From: UBA4582 sp047630175 | GTDB taxonomy: Bacteria > Pseudomonadota > Gammaproteobacteria > Pseudomonadales > Azotimanducaceae | Assembly: GCA_047630175.1 (NCBI GenBank) | Contig: JBLHVI010000129.1 | Location: forward strand, 1 to 7,062 | Reading direction: 5' to 3' | DNA: 7,062 nt | Part shown: positions 1 through 7,030 of the stretch, one piece after another | Layout of the letters: each line of letters starts with the position of its first letter | Numbering within the stretch: position 1 is the stretch's first letter | The notes under the pieces: model-generated | What the model was told of the DNA's origin: nothing | What the model saw: the letters and a program-made list of their open reading frames with translations, nothing else | The model's database searches: none | Made by a program: the position numbers and the translations under genes

Positions 1-128
1 ACAGCAACCCCCTGAGCGGCATTCGTGATATTGAGACCCTGCAACAGTTAGCCGCAAAACACGGTCTGACACTTGCACAAGACAGCGCCATGCCAGCAAA
101 CAACCAATTACTGGTCTTCGAACGATAA
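1..128 (+). CDS. C-terminal end of DUF938-family SAM-dependent methyltransferase (partial)
   Basis: The third frame is open from the left edge to a TAA at 126-128 and gives 41 residues (the first full codon is at 3). The ending has the pattern I associate with the C-terminus of DUF938 proteins: a G-I-R-D stretch, a helix of the type 'ETLQQLAAKHGL', then 'AMPANNQLLVF' before the stop. DUF938 proteins are predicted cytoplasmic class I SAM-dependent methyltransferases of about 200 residues whose substrate is not known to me. The SAM-binding motifs lie outside the window, so catalytic competence cannot be judged. The frame ends cleanly with no sign of truncation. The assignment rests on recognition of the tail alone; the other two forward frames stop within the first 30 bases, which supports this frame. 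Confidence 0.72.
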   Translation, partial: SNPLSGIRDIETLQQLAAKHGLTLAQDSAMPANNQLLVFER

Positions 129-284
129 ATGACCGTTAAGGGCTAAGCAGCAGCGTTGCTTGCTACCGTCTGCACTTAACTGGGGCGCCGCCGATACAAG
201 GGGCATTGTTTCGTGGCTGACTACCCCACAAGACTAGGCCACCTTAACAAACTAGCGTATTCTCCTGCTCTGAATACGATTATT

Positions 285-288
285 GGAG
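285..288 (+). promoter_or_regulatory. Probable ribosome binding site of the M1 peptidase gene
   Basis: GGAG sits 11 bases before the ATG at 300. This spacing is slightly long but usable. It supports the 300 start, which also gives a proper signal peptide. The spacer 129-299 must hold any promoter for the rightward genes, but I could not find a -35/-10 pair with good match and spacing in it. Confidence 0.5.
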
Positions 289-299
289 CCAACTGACCT

Positions 300-2816
300 A
301 TGTACCTAAGATCACTGATTGCTTTGGCAACCTTTGTGTTAATCAACCTGCCCACCCACGCCGCTCACCAATCAGCTGTTAGTAGTGGCGCCGACAAATT
401 TGCGCAGCTCGAACAACTACTACCCACACCGAATGTCTATCGCACAGCATCAGGTGCTCCCGGTCCTGACTACTGGCAGCAGCGTGCCGACTACAAAATC
501 AGCGTCGTCCTTGATGAAGTCAAAAAACGGATCACGGCCAATGCGGTCATCACCTACACCAACCGCTCGCCTCAAGCTTTGAACTACATCTGGCTGCAGC
601 TCGATCAAAACCGCTTTAAAAAAGGTTCACTGCAAGATCGCACAACCACTTTGCGCGGCGCTGAAGACCGCATATCCTTCAGCACTTTACGCCGAGCGCA
701 AGCAGAAGCAGACCGCGACTATGGTGTGCAAGATTTAAAGATCACCGATGGCAGTAACCGTGTGTTACCCACGCAATTGGTCGATACTATGCTTCGTGTT
801 GACTTGCCCAGTCCCCTGAAGCCCAACGCCAAGATAACCCTAAAAATAGACTGGGCCTCTAACATCATTGATCAGGCCGCTATCGGCGGCCGTGGTGGTT
901 TTGAGTATTTCAAAGACAATGACACCAACATCTTTGCTCTGTCACAGTGGTTTCCACGGTTAGCGGCATACACCGATTACACAGGTTGGCAGCACAAGCA
1001 GTTCCTGGGTAACGGAGAATTCACCTTAGAATTCGGTGATTACGATGTATCGATCACCGTACCGGCAGGCCACATTGTTTCAGCCACAGGCGAACTGCAA
1101 AACCCTAAATCAGTGCTGACAGCAACCCAACAGGAGCGTATGGCAAAGGTCAGCGCCGACGCACCCAGCTTCATCGTCACCCCCGAAGAAGCCCTAGCAA
1201 ACGAGGAGAGGCGCTTAGACGGCACACGTACCTGGCGCTACAAAGCAACGAATATCCGCGACTTTGCTTGGTCGTCTTCACGTAAGTTCATCTGGGATGC
1301 GATGCTGCATGAACAGCCAGGCACAGATCAAGAGAGCGTGCTGGCCATGTCCTTCTATCCTAATGAGGCCGAACCTTTGTGGTCGCAGTATTCTACCCAG
1401 TCAGTGATTCATACCCTAGACGTGTACTCACGATTTTCTTTTGCCTACCCATACCCAACGGCTCAGTCTGTGAATGCTTGGAAGCGCGGCGGGATGGAAT
1501 ATCCCATGATCACCTTCAACGGCTATCGCCCCGTGATAAAGGACAAGAACAAAGACGAAGACGAGGACGAGGATGGCGACAAACAAGGGGTTGAATCAAA
1601 TGATGAAAAAACCGTTGCTGAGAGCGAAGAAGAAATCAAAACCTACGCCCGAGGCGCCAAGTACGGCTTGGTCGGCGTGGTGATCCATGAAATTGGGCAC
1701 ATTTACTTTCCGATGGTCGTCAACTCTGACGAGCGCCAGTGGACATGGATGGACGAGGGGTTGAACACCTTTTTAGAATACGTTGCCGAGCTGGAATGGG
1801 AAGAGAAGTTCCCCGCATTTCGCGGCCACACCAACGTGTTAGATTTTATTCCCACCTACATGACGTCGAGCAATCAAGTACCGATCATGACCAATTCTGA
1901 GTCAATACTGCAGTTTGGCCCCAACGCTTATAGCAAACCCGCAGCAGCGCTCACCGTGTTGCGCGAAACTGTTATGGGTCGCGAGGCATTCGATTTTGCA
2001 TTTCGCGAATATGCCCAGCGCTGGAAGTTTAAGCGTCCCACACCCGCCGATTTTTTCCGCACTATGGAAGACGCCTCAGCGGTCGATCTTGACTGGTTCT
2101 GGCGGGGCTGGTTTTACTCCACTGACCATGTCGATATCGCCATCACCGATGTGCGCGAATATCGCCTGAAAACCAAGGATCCAGAAGTTGATTTTCCACT
2201 GGATAGAATAGAACGGCAAAACGATGAGCCCGCACCCATCATGGAGCAACGCAACCGCGATGCAGGCATGAAGACACGCCTGCAACGTGTGCCCGCACTT
2301 AGTGACATGTACAACGATAACGACCCGTACACGGTCAGCAACAAGGATAGAAATGACTACAAAAGTTATATTAAAAAGCTCGAAGACTGGGAGCAAACAG
2401 TGCTGGCCCGAGGCTTGGAAGAGCAGCCCTTCGTCTACTTTATTGACTTCACTAACCTAGGCGGCCTAGTTTCGCCGCTACCCCTAGTTGTTAACTACAA
2501 CGACGGCACCCGTCGCGAACTGATGTTGGCAGCGGAAATTTGGCGCAAGAACGCTAACAGTATTACTCACGTCATGATTGAGTCGAAAGCGGTTAGCAGC
2601 ATCAGCCTTGATGACCGTCATCAGACCGCTGATGCAGATTTTTCTAACAATCAGTTTCCGCAGCGTATAAGGCGCTCACGACTGGCGTTGTATAAGTCTG
2701 ACAGTAAGCAACGTAATTTGATGGCTGACATGCTTGTGGAGCTCAAAGGCGGACCAAAAGACACTGAAAATGCTGATGACAAGGCCGTACCACTTGTTCC
2801 TGCAACCGCTCCGTGA
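300..2816 (+). CDS. Exported M1-family zinc metallopeptidase (aminopeptidase N/LTA4H-like fold)
   Basis: A predicted 838-residue zinc metallopeptidase that would act on peptides outside the cytoplasm. Residues 1-21 form a Sec signal peptide (positive Arg4, hydrophobic 5-18, cleavage probably after T-H-A21 or A22). An N-terminal beta-rich region (about 60-290) with 'YIWLQLDQN' precedes the catalytic domain. The exopeptidase motif appears as GGMEYP at 397-402 (equivalent to GAMEN). The zinc site is HEIGH at 463-467 with the third ligand Glu486 after 18 intervening residues, matching HExxH-x18-E. Y544 in 'YSK' fits the catalytic tyrosine. A C-terminal beta-rich segment (about 620-810) follows. 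The length exceeds the roughly 600 residues of minimal members because of this segment. An acidic insertion at 415-445 separates the GAMEN-like and zinc motifs. The stop overlaps the start of the downstream DUF6702 gene. The family is certain; whether it is an aminopeptidase and what it cleaves are inferred. Confidence 0.95.
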   Translation: MYLRSLIALATFVLINLPTHAAHQSAVSSGADKFAQLEQLLPTPNVYRTASGAPGPDYWQQRADYKISVVLDEVKKRITANAVITYTNRSPQALNYIWLQLDQNRFKKGSLQDRTTTLRGAEDRISFSTLRRAQAEADRDYGVQDLKITDGSNRVLPTQLVDTMLRVDLPSPLKPNAKITLKIDWASNIIDQAAIGGRGGFEYFKDNDTNIFALSQWFPRLAAYTDYTGWQHKQFLGNGEFTLEFGDYDVSITVPAGHIVSATGELQNPKSVLTATQQERMAKVSADAPSFIVTPEEALANEERRLDGTRTWRYKATNIRDFAWSSSRKFIWDAMLHEQPGTDQESVLAMSFYPNEAEPLWSQYSTQSVIHTLDVYSRFSFAYPYPTAQSVNAWKRGGMEYPMITFNGYRPVIKDKNKDEDEDEDGDKQGVESNDEKTVAESEEEIKTYARGAKYGLVGVVIHEIGHIYFPMVVNSDERQWTWMDEGLNTFLEYVAELEWEEKFPAFRGHTNVLDFIPTYMTSSNQVPIMTNSESILQFGPNAYSKPAAALTVLRETVMGREAFDFAFREYAQRWKFKRPTPADFFRTMEDASAVDLDWFWRGWFYSTDHVDIAITDVREYRLKTKDPEVDFPLDRIERQNDEPAPIMEQRNRDAGMKTRLQRVPALSDMYNDNDPYTVSNKDRNDYKSYIKKLEDWEQTVLARGLEEQPFVYFIDFTNLGGLVSPLPLVVNYNDGTRRELMLAAEIWRKNANSITHVMIESKAVSSISLDDRHQTADADFSNNQFPQRIRRSRLALYKSDSKQRNLMADMLVELKGGPKDTENADDKAVPLVPATAP
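1539..1580 (+). repeat. Purine-rich GAC/GAG triplet tract encoding an acidic run
   Basis: A low-complexity in-frame run of AAG, GAC, GAA and GAG codons inside the M1 peptidase gene. Its core at 1554-1574 reads GAC GAA GAC GAG GAC GAG GAT. It encodes alternating Asp/Glu from residue 419 to 425 and is followed by further acidic residues to 445. Codons vary (GAC/GAT, GAA/GAG), so it is an imperfect repeat and not a pure microsatellite. It could still change length by slippage without breaking the frame. Confidence 0.7.
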
Positions 2817-2818
2817 TG
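2813..2818 (+). promoter_or_regulatory. Stop/start overlap coupling M1 peptidase and DUF6702 genes
   Basis: The bases GTGATG contain the peptidase stop TGA (2814-2816) and the next start ATG (2816-2818), sharing one base. A GTG directly before (2813-2815) is an alternative start that would add one residue. No Shine-Dalgarno-like sequence is visible in the preceding 25 bases, so translation of the second gene probably depends on ribosomes terminating on the first. Confidence 0.6.
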
Positions 2819-3325
2819 CATACCCGCTGGCCGCTGGGCGTATCAGTGATCCTGGCCTTGCTGCTGACTGCAGCAGGCCAGGTGCAAGCCCATCGCCAGC
2901 ATATAAACTGGACAAGCATCACTTGGAACGCAACCAGCCAGCAATTAGAGATTGAGCATCAACTGCATGAGCACGATGCTCAGCTCGTTCTAGGCGACTT
3001 GCAGCAAGAACTGCCAGACTTGCTGCGTACTGCTGACAGAGCCCGGGTAGCGTTATACGTTGCGGAGCACTTTTCCCTGGCACTTGCCGATCAAGACCCC
3101 GCTGCGCTGGAGCTGATAGGTGCAGAGCTCAGCGGCAATATGCTTTTCGTTTATCAATCCCTGCCTCTATCTCAGGCTCCCGGTGCTTTAACGATCAGTA
3201 CCCGCATTTTAATGGATCTTTACCCCGATCAGATCAATAAAGTCAACATCGACATCGCGCCACCCACCCAAACACTGACCTTCAACACGCAGTCGGGCCC
3301 AGAGGTTGCGCGTTTCATTTATTGA
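2816..3325 (+). CDS. Exported DUF6702-family protein
   Basis: A small exported protein of 169 residues (ATG start; 170 with the GTG at 2813). A signal peptide covers residues 1-25 (Arg4, hydrophobic core 7-20, V-Q-A25 cleavage), leaving His26 as the predicted first mature residue in 'HRQH'. The body matches what I know of DUF6702: a beta-strand pattern 'ITWNATSQQLEIEHQL' after the signal peptide, and near the C-terminus the hallmark 'LYPDQINKVNI' (about 135-145), in which the family conserves a D-Q-x-N arrangement. The function of the family is unknown to me. Histidines are frequent early in the mature chain (26, 29, 48, 51, 53), which could bind metal, but that is only a hypothesis. It overlaps the M1 peptidase gene by one base, suggesting co-expression and a shared extracytoplasmic location. 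The family assignment is fairly firm; any role is open. Confidence 0.82.
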   Translation: MHTRWPLGVSVILALLLTAAGQVQAHRQHINWTSITWNATSQQLEIEHQLHEHDAQLVLGDLQQELPDLLRTADRARVALYVAEHFSLALADQDPAALELIGAELSGNMLFVYQSLPLSQAPGALTISTRILMDLYPDQINKVNIDIAPPTQTLTFNTQSGPEVARFIY

Positions 3326-3380
3326 CCGGCGTGCAACGTGAGTTCAAACTCGGCTTCCCCATTTTTACGCAGTTTCTAAC

Positions 3381-4334
3381 ATGAGCACTACTGATCCACG
3401 AGACCGTTTTATTGATCGCCCCCTTGGCGGCAACACATTCGCTGGCGAATTATCTTTTCTACGCCGCCTGTATACTAAAGACATCGCAGGCGCGGACGTC
3501 GTGGTTTCAGGTATTCCGTTCGACTCTGCAACCACCTTCAGACCCGGCGCAAGACTCGGCCCTCAGGCTATTAGAGCGGCGTCAGTGCAGCTGGCCGAGT
3601 TGTTGGGGCGGGCATTTCCCTTCGGCATTAACCCCGCGAAAGTACTCGCCATTGCCGACTACGGCGACTGCTATCTTGATTCAGGCTATCCGCAGCATGT
3701 GGTCGAAAAGGTAGAAGCACACGCCAAGAAAATTCTGGCCAGCGGCGCCTTGATGGTAACTTTCGGCGGTGACCATTTCGTGACCTACCCAATTTTGCGT
3801 GCGCATGCCGAAAAATACGGCCCCGTTGCACTAGTGCATTTTGATGCCCATGTAGATACTTGGGAAGATGATGGTGAACGACTGGACCATGGCTCCATGT
3901 TTCTGCGTGCTAAGCGTGAGGGCCTCATTGATGTCAGCCACTCAGTACAAATCGGTATCCGCTCTTACAGCGATGAAACTCATGGTTTTACGGTGATTGA
4001 TGCGCCTCAGGTACATGTTCAAAGCCAGCAGCAAACTATCCAACAGATTCTTGAAGTGGTGGGCGATCACCCTGCGTACCTGACCTTTGATATTGATTGT
4101 CTTGACCCTGCGTTTGCGCCGGGTACGGGTACACCAGTAGCCGGCGGTCTGTCATCCGCGCAGGCCCTAGGGATCATCCGTGGTTTGGGATCATTGAATT
4201 TCATTGGAATGGATGTGGTAGAAGTGGCCCCTGCCTATGACCATGCAGAGATCACCGCAATTGCCGCTGCGACAATCGCCCACGATTTTATTGGGTTGTT
4301 AGCGCAGAAGAAGCTAGCGCGCGATGGTGCTTAG
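3381..4334 (+). CDS. speB: Agmatinase (agmatine ureohydrolase)
   Basis: A cytoplasmic ureohydrolase of 317 residues, close to the 306 of E. coli SpeB, predicted to hydrolyse agmatine to putrescine and urea with a dinuclear manganese centre. All six expected metal ligands are visible: His132 in GGDHF, Asp155, His157 and Asp159 in HFDAHVDT, and Asp237 and Asp239 in 'DIDCLDPAFAPGTGTP'. 'DHGSMF' (169-174) corresponds to DHGTMF of E. coli SpeB, and 'GMDVVEVAPAYD' is also SpeB-like. These favour agmatinase over arginase. Guanidinobutyrase or guanidinopropionase, relatives in the same family, cannot be fully excluded. The start aligns with that of E. coli SpeB, although no clear Shine-Dalgarno sequence precedes it ('acgcagtttctaac'). 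It lies 55 bases after the DUF6702 gene and may be co-transcribed with it. It faces the puuAB-like genes, whose substrate would be its product. Confidence 0.93.
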   Translation: MSTTDPRDRFIDRPLGGNTFAGELSFLRRLYTKDIAGADVVVSGIPFDSATTFRPGARLGPQAIRAASVQLAELLGRAFPFGINPAKVLAIADYGDCYLDSGYPQHVVEKVEAHAKKILASGALMVTFGGDHFVTYPILRAHAEKYGPVALVHFDAHVDTWEDDGERLDHGSMFLRAKREGLIDVSHSVQIGIRSYSDETHGFTVIDAPQVHVQSQQQTIQQILEVVGDHPAYLTFDIDCLDPAFAPGTGTPVAGGLSSAQALGIIRGLGSLNFIGMDVVEVAPAYDHAEITAIAAATIAHDFIGLLAQKKLARDGA

Positions 4335-4365
4335 CATAGCCATTGCTCGAGGTGCTGCACCAGCC

Positions 4366-5676
4366 TTATAGTCGATCCAGCATGGCATAAAAAAGCATAC
4401 CCGCTACCAAACCCGGCCAGCGCAACCATCGCCCACCGGGAAATGGCATGTGGCGTATATTAGCGAACAGATCAAACCCTTCAGCCTGCCCAGCTATGGC
4501 TTCAGCGACTAACTTACCGCCCATATTCGCCATAGCAATGCCATGTCCTGAATAGCCTTGGGCCCAATAAACGTTGGGACCAAGCCGACCAAAATTCGGC
4601 ATGCGGCGACGTGTAATTGCCAACGTGCCGCCCCAACCATAGTCAATTTTAACGCCATCAAGCTGCGGGTAGACCTTCAACATATGCTTGCGCACGAAAC
4701 CCTTTATGTCTTTTGGGAAGAACGGCGTATAGTTTTCACCGCCGCCAAAAATCAGCCGTTTGTCTGCCGAGTTATGAAAGTAGTTCACCACAAACCGAGT
4801 ATCAACCACGGCCACATTGTCACGGTTTATACTGCGAGCACGCGCGTCACTAAGAGGCTCGGTAGCTAATATAAAATTGTTAATTGGCATTTGGTACTTC
4901 GCCGCTGCGGGCTCAAGCTTGCCCAGATAACCATTACAGGCCAAGACTAAAAACCGCGAGTTTACCTGGCCCGTCGCCGTGTTAACCACTAATCGTTCAG
5001 TATCTAACTCTTGATAGCTCTCGACCTGAGACTGCTCATAAATAGTGGCGCCTGACTGCACCGCTGCTCGAGCTAGACCTAAAACCAAATTCAGTGGATG
5101 TAAATGCCCCGCCTGCCGATCAAGCACACCACCGTAAAAAGAATCAACGCCCAGCATATCTGCAACTTCAGAGCGATCGACCGGGCGCTGCCCGGCATAA
5201 CCATAGTTGTCAGCTAAGTGACGCTGACGCGTCCATAGGGCCTGCAAGTGTCGGGGTTTGTGAGCGACATGTAATTCGCCGTCAGTCAGATCGCAGTCGA
5301 TTTGATAGCGATTGACACGATCACGCACCAGCTGATTCGCATCGCAGGCTATTTTCCACATTTGTTTGGCTGCATCGATCCCTAGCATTGCCTCCAGCTC
5401 GCCTTGGTCCTTGCGCTGGCCCATACCCAACACGCCACCATTACGCCCTGAAGCGCCAGCACCAATACAGTTACTCTCTAGGAGCGCGACCTTAAAACCC
5501 CGCTCAGCAAGCTCAAGGGCTGCTGACAGTCCTGTATAGCCACCACCAACAACACAAACATCAACGTCTATGCTCTCCTGCAACACGGGATGTGCAATTA
5601 ATCCTTTGGCAGTTGCATAGTACCAAGACTCTTTATACCCACTGTGCGGGTCTCCACCGTCGCGACGACCCAGCAT
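4366..5676 (-). CDS. puuB: FAD-dependent gamma-glutamylputrescine oxidoreductase (PuuB-like, DAO family)
   Basis: A 436-residue flavoenzyme predicted to oxidise gamma-glutamylputrescine to gamma-glutamyl-gamma-aminobutyraldehyde, releasing ammonia and passing electrons to oxygen (H2O2). It has an N-terminal Rossmann FAD site, VVGGGYTG (Gly44, 46, 49) with Glu67 for the ribose, then GASGRNGG at 74-81 for flavin contact, the PuuB-like 'YQIDCDL' and 'GHLHPLNL' stretches, and C-terminal GYSGHG at 374-379. Similarity to E. coli PuuB runs from 'SWYYA' near residue 17 to the final 'DRL'. The N-terminus is about a dozen residues longer. No other ATG or GTG occurs before the FAD motif, so this start is preferred. 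It begins 2 bases after the stop of the puuA-like gene, which strongly suggests one transcript. Related oxidases use other gamma-glutamyl amines or amino acids, so the exact substrate is inferred from the pairing. Confidence 0.9.
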   Translation of the reverse strand: MLGRRDGGDPHSGYKESWYYATAKGLIAHPVLQESIDVDVCVVGGGYTGLSAALELAERGFKVALLESNCIGAGASGRNGGVLGMGQRKDQGELEAMLGIDAAKQMWKIACDANQLVRDRVNRYQIDCDLTDGELHVAHKPRHLQALWTRQRHLADNYGYAGQRPVDRSEVADMLGVDSFYGGVLDRQAGHLHPLNLVLGLARAAVQSGATIYEQSQVESYQELDTERLVVNTATGQVNSRFLVLACNGYLGKLEPAAAKYQMPINNFILATEPLSDARARSINRDNVAVVDTRFVVNYFHNSADKRLIFGGGENYTPFFPKDIKGFVRKHMLKVYPQLDGVKIDYGWGGTLAITRRRMPNFGRLGPNVYWAQGYSGHGIAMANMGGKLVAEAIAGQAEGFDLFANIRHMPFPGGRWLRWPGLVAGMLFYAMLDRL

Positions 5677-5678
5677 GC

Positions 5679-6998
5679 CTACAAGGCCTCACACAAGTAG
5701 CGTTGTTCCCAGAGGGAGATCTCAGCCTGAAAATGCGCAATCTCCATCGACTTGATCGAGATAAATGAGTCAATAAAGTCGCGACCCATCATGTCAATAA
5801 CAGGCTCACAGTTTTCCAGCTCAACCAGCGCTGCGCCCAAATCCCGGGGGAATGCCGCCGGCAAACTGTAGGCGCTGCCGTCGACAGGCGCTCTGGGTTG
5901 CAACTTTTCGCGTATTCCAATCAAGCCACAGGCGAGCGTAGCGGCGGTAAATAGAAACGGATTAGCGTCAGCACCAGCAATACGATTCTCAACGCGGCCG
6001 TTTTCATCCGTGTCGTATGGTACGCGAAAACCGGTTGTCCGATTGTCATAACCCCATTCCAAATTAATCGGTGCAGACAGGTCAGGCACGAAACGCTTGT
6101 AGCTATTAATTGTGGGCGAAAAAAGCGCGAAAGCACGAGGCAGATAATATTGCAGGCCCGCTATAAAATGCTTCAACAGCGAAGCTGCCTCACCGTTCTG
6201 CAAAGCAAATAGATTAACGCCCTCAGCATTGTTCATTGAGGTATGGATATGCAAACCACTGCCAGCAGCTTCTTCAATCGGCTTTGCCATAAACGTCGCC
6301 GTCATACCGCACTTCAAGGCGCACGCCTTAACCGCACGCTTAAGTAAAAACAACTGATCGGCTTTCTCTAGTGCATCTCCATGACCGACATTCAATTCAA
6401 TTTGACCGGGTCCCATCTCGTGAATCAAACCTTCAATTTGTATATTGGCCTTGGCACAAGTTTGGCGCAATGTTGCAAAGTAGACCTCAAATTTATCTAA
6501 CGCGTCGATACTGAAAGATTCACCCCCCGTTTCCAATCGTCCGTCCCGACCGGTTGCTGGCTCTAGTGCATCACGCAAGTCATTAACGGGCTTAACCAGA
6601 TAAAATTCTGCCTCTGGCGCAACAATAGGGAACCAGCCGACATCTGAATATTGTTTGAGAATTTTCATCAAAACATTACGCGTGTCGACGCTGGTGGGTT
6701 GACCATCTTTGGTCAGAGACTGGCAGATTACCTGGCTGTGATCATCGCGTTTCCAAGGCGTAGCGCGATAAGTCGACCAGTCTGGCTGCAGCAGCATGTC
6801 TTCGTCCTTCGGGTTCAACCGCTCTAGGATCTCGGGGTATTCGCCATTGATTGTCTGAAACAAAACAGACAGCCCCATGTGAGGCTGCGAGTCTGATTTG
6901 AGGCTGCGCTTATCAACGACCTTGCCTCGAGGAACACCATTCATGTCTGGAAATAAAAGTTCAACATGGTCGGACAAAGGATCGGGCAAAGCAGACAT
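5679..6998 (-). CDS. puuA: Glutamine synthetase-family gamma-glutamylpolyamine synthetase (PuuA-like)
   Basis: A 439-residue ATP-dependent glutamate-amine ligase of the glutamine synthetase fold, predicted to join glutamate to putrescine. An N-terminal beta-grasp segment contains 'DMNGVPRGKVV' (18-28). Catalytic-domain metal and substrate residues are in place: Glu129 and Glu131 in APEAEF, Glu194 and Glu201 around 'EMGPGQIELN', and 'AGSGLHIHTSM' (245-255). 'NSYKRF' (298-303), Asn319-Arg320, 'ENRIAGADANP' (337-347) complete the set. 'ATFMAKPIEEAAGSGLHIH' closely resembles E. coli PuuA. The protein is about 30 residues shorter than E. coli PuuA at the N-terminus, as in many relatives. The ATG at 6998 has a well-spaced Shine-Dalgarno site. 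The following PuuB-like gene favours a polyamine substrate. Other GS-like ligases, such as gamma-glutamylmethylamide or gamma-glutamylethanolamide synthetase, remain possible. Confidence 0.88.
   Translation of the reverse strand: MSALPDPLSDHVELLFPDMNGVPRGKVVDKRSLKSDSQPHMGLSVLFQTINGEYPEILERLNPKDEDMLLQPDWSTYRATPWKRDDHSQVICQSLTKDGQPTSVDTRNVLMKILKQYSDVGWFPIVAPEAEFYLVKPVNDLRDALEPATGRDGRLETGGESFSIDALDKFEVYFATLRQTCAKANIQIEGLIHEMGPGQIELNVGHGDALEKADQLFLLKRAVKACALKCGMTATFMAKPIEEAAGSGLHIHTSMNNAEGVNLFALQNGEAASLLKHFIAGLQYYLPRAFALFSPTINSYKRFVPDLSAPINLEWGYDNRTTGFRVPYDTDENGRVENRIAGADANPFLFTAATLACGLIGIREKLQPRAPVDGSAYSLPAAFPRDLGAALVELENCEPVIDMMGRDFIDSFISIKSMEIAHFQAEISLWEQRYLCEAL
5687..5690 (-). promoter_or_regulatory. 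Probable ribosome binding site of puuB-like gene
   Basis: On the minus strand GAGG lies 10 bases before the puuB ATG, within the last codons of the puuA-like gene. The junction reads TAG-GC-ATG, so the site and the adjoining stop together support re-initiation and the chosen start. Confidence 0.45.
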
Positions 6999-7003
6999 AA
7001 ATG

Positions 7004-7009
7004 TTTCCT
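7004..7009 (-). promoter_or_regulatory. Ribosome binding site of puuA-like gene
   Basis: On the minus strand AGGAAA precedes the ATG at 6998, with 7 bases between AGGA and the start. This is the clearest Shine-Dalgarno site in the window and fixes the start. Confidence 0.7.
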
Positions 7010-7021
7010 GATGATTAGGGA

Positions 7022-7030
7022 TTTATACTA
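7022..7030 (-). promoter_or_regulatory. Possible -10 element upstream of puuA-like gene
   Basis: The minus strand reads TAGTATAAA about 24-32 bases before the puuA ATG, containing overlapping -10-like hexamers TAGTAT and TATAAA. No good -35 hexamer is found 16-18 bases further upstream. The promoter would therefore be weak or activator-dependent, or the AT-rich run is coincidental. Confidence 0.3.

Noticed and set aside
145..161. Hairpin AAGCAGC-AGC-GTTGCTT (7-bp stem with one G-T pair, 3-base loop) 16 bases after the DUF938 stop, as a terminator.
   Set aside because: The stem is short, contains a wobble pair and is not followed by a T run; it is no better than expected by chance.
2076..2396. 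106-codon open frame on the minus strand inside the M1 peptidase gene.
   Set aside because: It lies fully antisense to a conserved coding region, resembles no family I know, and has no convincing start signal; it is a shadow of the real gene.
3340..3351. Inverted repeat GAGTTCAAACTC followed at a distance by ATTTTT (3361-3366), between the DUF6702 and agmatinase genes.
   Set aside because: Realistically only a 4-bp stem with a 4-base loop, and the T run is about 10 bases too far away for an intrinsic terminator. A regulator site is possible but unsupported.
4558..4869. 103-codon open frame on the plus strand opposite the puuB-like gene.
   Set aside because: It is opposite a well-conserved flavoenzyme sequence and its product shows no recognisable motif.
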